Positions 7,328 through 12,188 of a DNA stretch of 12,188 bases are shown in pieces (within the stretch, counting starts at the first letter, position 1; the number at the start of each line of letters is the position of its first letter). The translations under genes and the position numbers were made by a program. The notes below the pieces were generated by a model, which saw nothing but the letters and a program-made list of their open reading frames with translations, was not told where the DNA came from and ran no database searches. Source of the stretch: Tissierellaceae bacterium (GTDB lineage: Bacteria > Bacillota > Clostridia > Tissierellales > Tissierellaceae); NCBI GenBank assembly GCA_023229175.1, contig JALNZV010000044.1:1-12188 (forward strand), read 5' to 3'.

Positions 7328-8278
7328 ATGCGAATAACAAATAATATGCTAATAAGCAATATGACATACAATTTAAATGGCACACTGCAAAGACTGGAAA
7401 AACTTCAATATGAATCATCGGTAGGGAAAAAGTTTAGGGTGCCCTCAGATGATCCCATAGGTGCAAGTAAATCTCTGAAGTTTAATACGGATATTTCCAA
7501 GGTAGAACAGTACCTTAGAAATGCAAAAGATGCAGGCTCATGGCTAAAAGAAACAGAATCTGCACTAAAGGAGATTACAGAAGTACTTCATAGGGCAAAT
7601 GTCCTTACAGTCCAGGCAGCCAATGGACCAAATGAAGAGGAACTGGACAAAATAAAAGACGAAATATCAGAACTAAAGGGGCATTTAATACAAATTTCCA
7701 ACTCCACCTATGCGGGCAGGTCTTTATTTACTGGATTTGAAACAGACAAGCAATTATTGGACGAAAATGGAGACTATGAAATAGGCATAGAAAATGAGGA
7801 AGTATTTGTATACAATGTGGGGGTAGCAGAGAGGGTCATAGTAAATACCTTGGGAAATAAGGTGTTTGGCAAGGCTGACTATGATGAGAATAGCAATGAA
7901 ATAACAAATCCCAGCTATACAGATGATGTATCATCAGGAGAGACCCCTTACCTAATAGCTATCTTTAGCCAATTGGGAAAAGCCCTTGAAGATAAAGACG
8001 GAGACAAAATTCAAGAGGCATTGGGCAATATAAAGTCTTCTATGGACCAAGTCCTATCGGTGACATCTGAAATAGGGGCAAGGGCCAATAGACTGGAGCT
8101 GACAGAAAACAAACTAGAAGACCAGCTAATATCCTTAAGCGAACTGCTGTCATTTAACGAGGATGTAAGTCTGCCTGAGGCCCTAATGAGATTGGCGATA
8201 GAAGAGAATGTCTACAGGGCAAGCCTTGGAGTAGGAGCCAGGATAATCCAACCTAGTTTGATGGATTTCCTAAGATAA
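7328..8278 (+). CDS. flgL: Flagellar hook-filament junction protein FlgL (HAP3)
   Basis: 316-aa flagellin-related junction protein that sits between FlgK and the flagellin filament. It begins MRITNNMLISNMTYNLNGTL and contains the FlgL/flagellin-type segment SVGKKFRVPSDDPIGASKSL (about 34–53). The C-terminal D0/D1 helix runs through LSVTSEIGARANRLELTENKLEDQL. Length is normal for FlgL. Ribosome binding site GGAGGT at 7316–7321 overlaps the end of the second flgK and lies 6 nt from ATG 7328, implying co-translation. The FlgN chaperone upstream would be its escort. No defects are seen. Confidence 0.93.
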   Translation: MRITNNMLISNMTYNLNGTLQRLEKLQYESSVGKKFRVPSDDPIGASKSLKFNTDISKVEQYLRNAKDAGSWLKETESALKEITEVLHRANVLTVQAANGPNEEELDKIKDEISELKGHLIQISNSTYAGRSLFTGFETDKQLLDENGDYEIGIENEEVFVYNVGVAERVIVNTLGNKVFGKADYDENSNEITNPSYTDDVSSGETPYLIAIFSQLGKALEDKDGDKIQEALGNIKSSMDQVLSVTSEIGARANRLELTENKLEDQLISLSELLSFNEDVSLPEALMRLAIEENVYRASLGVGARIIQPSLMDFLR

Positions 8279-8296
8279 AAAAAGGGAGCTGAAAAA

Positions 8297-8746
8297 ATGA
8301 AGGTACAAACGAGAGAATTTGGAGAGATAGAAATACCAGAAGAAAACATTATCCTTTTCAATGAGGGAATACCAGGATTTGAAGAGGAAAAAAGCTTTGC
8401 AATACTGCTGAATGAGGACAAAGACAATCCGTTTCACTGGCTACAATCCCTGGATACACCTGATTTGGCCTTTATAATCACAGATCCCTTTAAAATATAC
8501 GAAGACTACGGAGTAGTACTTCCCCAAGGGGCCATAGAAAAGCTAAAGATAAAAAGTGAAGAAGACGTAATCATATATACCATAGTAGTAGTTCCCGATG
8601 AAATAGAAAAGATGACCACCAATCTCCTAGGACCAGTAGTCATCAATGTAAAGGAAAAGTTGGGAAAACAAGTAATACTAGAAAGTAGCGATTACACCAC
8701 AAAACACTATGTATTTAAACAAGACTCCCCAGGGGAGGTAAAATAA
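8297..8746 (+). CDS. fliW: FliW, flagellar assembly factor and CsrA antagonist
   Basis: 149-aa FliW-family protein. In B. subtilis FliW binds flagellin until secretion removes the flagellin, and free FliW then sequesters CsrA allosterically, coupling flagellin translation to export. Family segments are visible: FGEIEIPEENIILFNEGIPGFEE near the N terminus, then HWLQSLDTPDLAFIITDP (about 52–69), and the NLLGPVVIN segment (about 109–117). Length is typical. GGGAG at 8284–8288 lies 8 nt from ATG 8297. The csrA Shine-Dalgarno is inside its 3' end, with only one base between the two genes, so the two partners are translationally linked. Flagellin is the next gene after csrA. Confidence 0.94.
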   Translation: MKVQTREFGEIEIPEENIILFNEGIPGFEEEKSFAILLNEDKDNPFHWLQSLDTPDLAFIITDPFKIYEDYGVVLPQGAIEKLKIKSEEDVIIYTIVVVPDEIEKMTTNLLGPVVINVKEKLGKQVILESSDYTTKHYVFKQDSPGEVK

Positions 8747-8747
8747 T

Positions 8748-8978
8748 ATGCTAATACTGACGAGAAAAAAAGGCGAAGCCATAATAGTAAATGGAAATAT
8801 AGAGATAAGAGTAATAGAATTGGAGGATGGAAGGGTTAAAATTGGCATAGAAGCTCCAAAAGACATAGACATAATACGAAAAGAGCTATACGAAAAGGTG
8901 GAGGAAGAGAATATCGCGGCAGTAAAACACAGACACAAACTAGAAGATATGAAAAGGCTACTGGAAAAAGACAAATAA
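8748..8978 (+). CDS. csrA: CsrA, carbon storage/flagellin translational regulator
   Basis: 76-aa dimeric RNA-binding protein. It blocks translation by binding GGA motifs in hairpin loops and Shine-Dalgarno regions. MLILTRKKGEAIIVNGNIEI is the standard N-terminal strand pair, and VKIGIEAPKDIDIIRKELYE carries the core RNA-binding region including the conserved Arg in IIRKE. The C-terminal extension (KHRHKLEDMKRLLEKDK) is of the longer, FliW-responsive Gram-positive type. GGGGAGGT at 8732–8739 lies 8 nt from ATG 8748. It sits directly upstream of its likely target, the flagellin leader at about 9037–9222. No clear intrinsic terminator follows, so read-through into fliC is possible. Confidence 0.95.
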   Translation: MLILTRKKGEAIIVNGNIEIRVIELEDGRVKIGIEAPKDIDIIRKELYEKVEEENIAAVKHRHKLEDMKRLLEKDK

Positions 8979-8988
8979 TCTCTCAATA

Positions 8989-9018
8989 TTTTACAAATAG
9001 TGCTAAAGTATTGTAAAA
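8989..9018. repeat. AT-rich inverted repeat straddling the fliC promoter -35
   Basis: TTTTACAA at 8989–8996 is repeated inverted as TTGTAAAA at 9011–9018, with a 14-nt centre that contains the -35 TAAA (9004–9007). It lacks a GC-rich stem and U-tract, so it is a poor terminator. The placement suggests a possible binding site for a dimeric regulator at the flagellin promoter, though palindromes like this also arise by chance in AT-rich DNA. Confidence 0.4.
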
Positions 9019-9030
9019 GACGTCCGATAA
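9004..9030 (+). promoter_or_regulatory. Sigma-D (sigma-28) promoter of flagellin
   Basis: TAAA at 9004–9007, exactly 15 bp, then TCCGATAA at 9023–9030. This is very close to the consensus TAAA-N15-GCCGATAT. Initiation is expected near 9037, which gives a leader of roughly 186 nt before the fliC start. It makes fliC a late gene, transcribed after FlgM export. Confidence 0.9.
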
Positions 9031-9112
9031 TAGTATTGAAATAAAAAAAGCAAAGAATTGAAAGCTACAAGAAAAACAAGGCGCCAGTTTTTCATGTAGG
9101 ACAACTCTAGGT

Positions 9113-9140
9113 TGTCATTCCGAGCCTAGCGAGGAATCTT
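9113..9140 (+). repeat. Short intergenic repeat copy in the flagellin leader
   Basis: The segment reads TGTCATTCCGAG, then CCTAGCGAGGAATCTT. It closely matches, from memory, the motif TGTCATTCTGAGCGnAGCGA followed by AGAATCT that recurs between genes in many bacterial genomes. ATTCC (9117–9121) can pair with GGAAT (9133–9137) around a GC-containing centre. It abuts a 6-bp hairpin, GACAAC/GTTGTC (9100–9116). Only one copy is in the window, so repeat status rests on recollection of the motif. Confidence 0.5.
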
Positions 9141-9179
9141 AAAACAATCTTTTACAAAGTTAAAACCCGCCATAGGCGG

Positions 9180-9215
9180 TTGGCATGGAAGCCAAATATA
9201 AAAATTTCAAGGAGG
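9180..9215 (+). promoter_or_regulatory. Two CsrA-type binding sites in the fliC leader
   Basis: Site 1 is ATGGA at 9185–9189, in the six-base loop of a hairpin formed by TTGGC (9180–9184) and GCCAA (9191–9195). Site 2 is AAGGA at 9209–9213, which is part of the Shine-Dalgarno AAGGAGG (9209–9215). The two GGA cores are 24 nt apart. In B. subtilis CsrA binds the hag leader at two sites arranged this way, one in a loop and one over the Shine-Dalgarno. With fliW–csrA directly upstream, translational repression of flagellin by CsrA is very likely, though not shown. Confidence 0.75.
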
Positions 9216-9222
9216 AAGAAAA

Positions 9223-10758
9223 ATGAGAATTAACAACAACTTAATGGCAATGAATACACATAGACAGTTGGGAGTTGCAGGTAACAACGGTGCTAAATCA
9301 ATGGAGAAATTATCTTCTGGTTACAGAATCAACAGAGCTGGCGATGACGCTGCTGGTCTTGCCATATCTGAAAAAATGAGAGGCCAAATCAGAGGTCTAG
9401 GACAAGCTTCTAGAAACGCTCAAGATGCCATCTCTTTAGTGCAAACAGCTGAAGGTGCTTTAAATGAAACTCAAGCCATCCTTCAAAGAATGAGAGAGTT
9501 GGCTGTTCAATCATCTACAGATACAAACGTAGATGTTGACCGTGATGCCCTTCAAAATGAGATTAACCAGTTGGCTACAGAAATCACAAGAATTTCTGAG
9601 ACTACTGAATTCAATACCCAAAGTCTACTTAGTGGAGATTTCAAAGGTACCTTCCACATAGGTGCCAACGAAGGTCAAAACATGAAACTTGAAATTGGTG
9701 ATATGAGTGCCCAAGCCCTTAAAGTTTCAGGTAGTGGAGAAGGTAAAGCAACATTTGAACTGGAAGCTACTGATGAAGCTGATTTTATTGCTACTGCAAA
9801 CACAAATGCAATTAGTGCAGGTGAAAATGAGTTTAATGTAGTTGAGTTAGATAATATTGCAATGGCAGATGGTACTATAGCTAATTATGGTTTATCAAAT
9901 GAAGCTGGAGATATTGTTGCGGTTAGTACAGATGGACAAGAGTATGAGTTTTTAGATGATGCATATTCTGTTGGAAACTTAGCATTACAAACACCAACAG
10001 CTTCTTCTATTGATTTTGGCCATGATGTAACATCTGGTAAAGTTACTTTCACTGCAACTGATGACGGTACAAATTATGATTTGACAAATATCACTGCTAC
10101 ATCAGCAACAATCAATGTAGAAGGTTTGGCAACAGGAGACTATACGGTAGCAGATTTTGATAGTTCAGTTCACTTGACAGACGTTTCATTCCATGCAACA
10201 AATTCAGCGGCGGATTCAATAGAACAAGTATTGTTAGATGCCGACAACAATGTTGTTGCTGTTAAGTTTAATGACGCAGATTCATCAACATATGTGACTG
10301 CTGGAGATTTTTATGCAATTTCAGATTTAGATTTAACTGCAGATGTTGGTGGAACTGCTGAGTTGGATGATACAGTAATTGCAAGTGGTGTTGATGCATT
10401 GTTTACGAAAGACGATTTTGCTGAGGGTGACTCGTTCTCTGTAAAAGCTGATGGCGGAATTGACATTTCTACTCAAGAAACTGCTTCTGCTGCAATCACT
10501 ACAATCAATGATGCTTTAGAATCAGTATCTGCTGAAAGATCTAAGCTAGGTGCTGTTCAAAACAGATTAGAACACACAATCAAAAACTTAGATACATCTG
10601 CTGAGAACCTACAAGCTTCTGAATCTCGAATCAGAGACGTAGACATGGCTAAGGAAATGATGGAGCAAACAAAACAACAAATATTGCAGCAGGCTTCAAC
10701 TGCCATGTTAGCCCAAGCAAACACTGCTCCTCAGACAGTATTACAGTTATTAAGATAA
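9223..10758 (+). CDS. fliC: Flagellin (large, with expanded central domain)
   Basis: 511-aa filament subunit (hag/fliC). The N-terminal D0/D1 region starts MRINNNLMAMNTHRQLG and includes LSSGYRINRAGDDAAGLAIS and TEFNTQSLL. The C-terminal D1/D0 region (about 414–511) includes AERSKLGAVQNRLEHTIKNL and ends in QTVLQLLR. Simple Gram-positive flagellins are often about 270–300 aa; the excess is a central domain at about residues 176–413. That domain is rich in Asp, Glu, Ser, Thr and Ala, with 4 Lys, no Arg and no Cys, and is probably beta-rich and surface exposed. Codon use differs from the neighbours: the conserved ends favour GCT, ATC and AAC as in highly expressed genes, while the centre favours T-ending codons. 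AAGGAGG lies 7 nt from the ATG. It is driven by sigma-D and probably repressed by CsrA. Confidence 0.97.
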   Translation: MRINNNLMAMNTHRQLGVAGNNGAKSMEKLSSGYRINRAGDDAAGLAISEKMRGQIRGLGQASRNAQDAISLVQTAEGALNETQAILQRMRELAVQSSTDTNVDVDRDALQNEINQLATEITRISETTEFNTQSLLSGDFKGTFHIGANEGQNMKLEIGDMSAQALKVSGSGEGKATFELEATDEADFIATANTNAISAGENEFNVVELDNIAMADGTIANYGLSNEAGDIVAVSTDGQEYEFLDDAYSVGNLALQTPTASSIDFGHDVTSGKVTFTATDDGTNYDLTNITATSATINVEGLATGDYTVADFDSSVHLTDVSFHATNSAADSIEQVLLDADNNVVAVKFNDADSSTYVTAGDFYAISDLDLTADVGGTAELDDTVIASGVDALFTKDDFAEGDSFSVKADGGIDISTQETASAAITTINDALESVSAERSKLGAVQNRLEHTIKNLDTSAENLQASESRIRDVDMAKEMMEQTKQQILQQASTAMLAQANTAPQTVLQLLR

Positions 10759-10767
10759 TTAAATCTG

Positions 10768-10805
10768 AAAAATATAAGCTAGGGATTTCCCTGGCTTATA
10801 TTTTT
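10768..10805 (+). terminator. Intrinsic terminator of fliC
   Basis: AAAAATATAAGCTAGGG (10768–10784) pairs with CCCTGGCTTATATTTTT (10789–10805), 17 bp with one G-U pair, around the loop ATTT. The end of the descending arm is the T-run. It lies 10 nt after the flagellin stop and isolates fliC from the next unit. The A-run on the 5' side would also allow termination from the other strand, though no convergent gene is present. Confidence 0.92.
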
Positions 10806-10836
10806 ATGTGTTTTTTGGCCAATATGGTGTATTATA

Positions 10837-10863
10837 TAAACATATGTCAGAATATGCCGATAT
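10837..10863 (+). promoter_or_regulatory. Sigma-D (sigma-28) promoter of the 209-aa gene and maf
   Basis: TAAA at 10837–10840, exactly 15 bp, then GCCGATAT at 10856–10863: a complete match to the Bacillus sigma-D consensus. Initiation near 10870 would leave a leader of about 22 nt. It places the downstream unknown gene and maf in the late flagellar regulon. Confidence 0.9.
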
Positions 10864-10891
10864 TATATATAGATTTAAAATTGGGGGGACT

Positions 10892-11521
10892 ATGGTGAAA
10901 ATATATATTGAAGATAAAATAATTGAATACGAAAACAAGAAAGAAGAAATAGATAACATACTAGGAAATATTGACGATTTAGTAGAGAAATCGGGAAAAA
11001 CCCTGAGCCATATAATTATAGATGGCATAGAATTATATAATTCCTATAAAGATTATTTTCAAGATAATATTGATTATATAGAAAAAGTTAAGGTCATAGC
11101 CCTAACATATGAGGAACTTGTGGGTGATATATTAGTATCTACACTGGAGTATTTAGATAGGACTCCGGAAGTTATTGAGGGCCTTGCCAATAGTTTCTAT
11201 AGAAATCCGAATAAAGAATCCTGGAATGATTTAAGTGACTTGCTAGGGGCCATTAGCTGGATAATAAATACATTTACTTCAATAGATAAAGATAATAGGT
11301 TAAAAGCTGTAGTCTCTGATTACGAAGGATGGAACAATTATGCTGCTGAAGTAATTACCCTGGGGGATACGTTGAATGAATTAGAAGAAGCATTGTCAAA
11401 TAGGGATTACGTCTCCATTGCAGATATACTTAGCTATGAAATAGGAACCTTATTTAAGCAAATGAGTAGCACATTATCTACTTTTGTCCATAGAGAGGTT
11501 GATTTACGTGATCTTAATTGA
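10892..11521 (+). CDS. Uncharacterised late flagellar gene product, 209 aa
   Basis: I do not recognise this family. The protein is acidic and soluble-looking, with no signal peptide, membrane span or cysteine. The first 65 residues alternate strand-like and helical stretches (KIYIEDKIIEYE, then LSHIIIDGIELYNSYKDYF, then KVKVIALTYEEL). The rest, from about residue 70, looks helical, with Leu/Ile-rich amphipathic runs (DLSDLLGAISWIINTFTSI and DTLNELEEALSNRDYVSI). The ribosome binding site is the G-run at 10883–10888. It is 3 nt from ATG 10892 and 6 nt from the next codon, GTG 10895, so translation may begin at either. The perfect sigma-D promoter and a 14-nt overlap with maf indicate a role in filament maturation, perhaps alongside Maf in flagellin glycosylation; that role is inferred from context only. 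Confidence 0.8.
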   Translation: MVKIYIEDKIIEYENKKEEIDNILGNIDDLVEKSGKTLSHIIIDGIELYNSYKDYFQDNIDYIEKVKVIALTYEELVGDILVSTLEYLDRTPEVIEGLANSFYRNPNKESWNDLSDLLGAISWIINTFTSIDKDNRLKAVVSDYEGWNNYAAEVITLGDTLNELEEALSNRDYVSIADILSYEIGTLFKQMSSTLSTFVHREVDLRDLN

Positions 11522-12122
11522 CAATATAAATATTCTAAGAAAAACATATCCAGTTGTCTGGAATAGAATTAAAGAAGCAGAATCTAGCATAAATGCAAAT
11601 TTATTTCATGTCGAAGATACTAAACAAGGAAATAAAACTATATACGTACAAAAGGATGGAAGAAGACAGTATCTACATAGCAAATACAATCCTATCAAGG
11701 AAGCAGAAACTTTAATAGAAGAGTATAAGAATGTAAATGAGAATACAACTGTAATTTTTTACGGTACAGGTCTAGGATATCATATAGATTTATTTCTGGA
11801 GAAGTATCCCAAGGTGAACTATTATATATATGAGCCAATACCTGAAATCTTATATAGTTATCTGTCCCATAAGTCATTGCAAAGGCTTCCATCTAAAAAG
11901 ATGAAAAATATAGTCCTAGGGAATGACAAGGAAAGTGTGACTACTTTTTTAAGTGATTTGGTAGATAAAGCCAGTAAGGATTTACTATACGTAAATTTAA
12001 ATAGCCATATAAATATATTTCCTGAGGAATACAAGAGGTTTTTAGAGCTGTTTAAGGAAACTGAATATTGCCTTCCAAATAGACCAGTCGTGCCTACTTT
12101 TGGACCACCCTGGGCCTCATAG
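11508..12122 (+). pseudogene. maf: Maf/DUF115 motility accessory factor, truncated by an insertion element
   Basis: N-terminal part of a motility-associated factor (Maf, DUF115/MptE-like) family protein; these add or help add nonulosonic-acid sugars to flagellin. Family-like features are the KYNPIKEAETLIEEYK segment, the glycine-rich VIFYGTGLGYHIDLFLE motif and YYIYEPIPEILYSYL. GTG 11508 is chosen because AGAGAGGT at 11492–11499 lies 8 nt upstream; the TTG at 11484 lacks a ribosome binding site. The start overlaps the preceding gene by 14 nt. Native sequence appears to stop after about 187 residues, at ...LFKETEY. The last 17 residues are encoded by the repeats of an insertion element. Maf proteins are usually several hundred residues longer and carry the DUF115 core beyond this point, so the product is very likely inactive. 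Confidence 0.75.
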
Positions 12123-12188
12123 TAGACCAGTCAGTGCCTTTAAATAGACCACTTGTATAGATCTCCTGTATAATTAGATTGCATGCTT
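12069..12188. mobile_element. End of an IS21-like insertion sequence (incomplete, runs off the window)
   Basis: Four related units lie head to tail from 12069, 12091, 12111 and 12134. Each has TGCCT- or TGGGCC-type ends and a (T)AGACCA/GGACCA core. The GACC cores start at 12082, 12103, 12125 and 12147, so spacing is 21, 22 and 22 bp. The first and fourth units are nearly identical (TGCCTT..AAATAGACCA). Multiple subterminal repeats of about 20 bp and a terminal TG are typical of IS21-family ends. The junction with maf falls at about 12069, a TG. No transposase frame is reached before the window ends, so the family assignment rests on the repeats alone. Confidence 0.6.
12145..12174 (+). promoter_or_regulatory. 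Possible promoter reading into the insertion element
   Basis: An exact TATAAT at 12169–12174 lies 18 bp after TAGACC (12145–12150), which matches the -35 TTGACA at 4 of 6 positions and is part of the fourth terminal repeat. A promoter overlapping a transposase-binding repeat would suit expression of a transposase gene just beyond the window, with autoregulation. It is a candidate only. Confidence 0.35.

Larger units (their letters stand above)
8979..9222. other. csrA–fliC intergenic control region
   Basis: 244 bp without a coding frame. In order it holds an AT-rich 8-bp inverted repeat (8989–8996 with 9011–9018), a sigma-D promoter (9004–9030) and a purine-rich start region. It then has five short potential hairpins (9071–9093, 9100–9116, 9117–9137, 9167–9179 and 9180–9195) and the fliC Shine-Dalgarno at 9209–9215. 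The nonamer TTTTACAAA occurs at both 8989–8997 and 9150–9158. I see no intrinsic terminator for csrA. Confidence 0.8.

Noticed and set aside
8979..9018. Intrinsic terminator after csrA
   Set aside because: The only inverted repeat is AT-rich, with a 14-nt loop and no following U-tract, so it does not qualify.
1..12188. CRISPR array, tRNA, rRNA or known riboswitch
   Set aside because: No regularly spaced direct repeats with unique spacers, no cloverleaf and no recognised riboswitch core were found; the only repeat array is the element end at 12069–12155.

Overview
The window is a flagellar and late-competence gene cluster from a low-GC Gram-positive bacterium. AT-rich DNA, heavy use of AGA/AGG/ATA codons, strong AGGAGG-type ribosome binding sites, sigma-D (sigma-28) promoters and the order comF–yvyF–flgM–flgN–flgK–flgL–fliW–csrA–flagellin all point to Firmicutes, most likely an anaerobic clostridium such as a member of the Tissierellales. 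That placement is an inference; no rRNA or other phylogenetic marker is present.

Layout (all clear genes on +). 1–282: no convincing gene, only a possible degenerate minus-strand fragment. 301–3617: recD2 (SF1B helicase), comF (phosphoribosyltransferase-like competence protein) and a yvyF-type double zinc-finger flagellar operon protein, closely packed. 3615–3681: a compact control region in which a sigma-D promoter lies inside a terminator-like hairpin whose 3' arm carries the flgM ribosome binding site. 3681–8978: flgM, flgN, two tandem flgK paralogues, flgL, fliW and csrA, tightly spaced. 8979–9222: the only long gap between major genes. It holds a consensus sigma-D promoter, a hairpin-rich flagellin leader of about 186 nt, a copy of what looks like a widespread intergenic repeat, and two CsrA-type sites, one of them on the Shine-Dalgarno. 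9223–10758: a 511-aa flagellin with a large, acidic, nearly Lys/Arg-free central domain, followed by a strong intrinsic terminator. 10837–12122: a second late unit with a perfect sigma-D promoter, an unrecognised 209-aa gene, and an overlapping Maf/DUF115 gene. The Maf gene is broken after about 187 codons by four 20–23 bp repeats resembling the end of an IS21-like insertion sequence, which runs off the window.

How it works together. FlgM holds sigma-D until the hook-basal body is finished. Its export frees sigma-D for the flgM, flagellin and 209-aa-gene promoters, all of which have the same 15-bp spacing. FlgN chaperones the FlgK/FlgL junction proteins. FliW and CsrA set flagellin translation through the leader upstream of fliC. 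The Maf unit would normally serve flagellin glycosylation, but the insertion has probably inactivated it here. The observations most worth following are the promoter nested in the flgM hairpin, the flgK duplication, the structured flagellin leader, and the unknown sigma-D gene coupled to maf.
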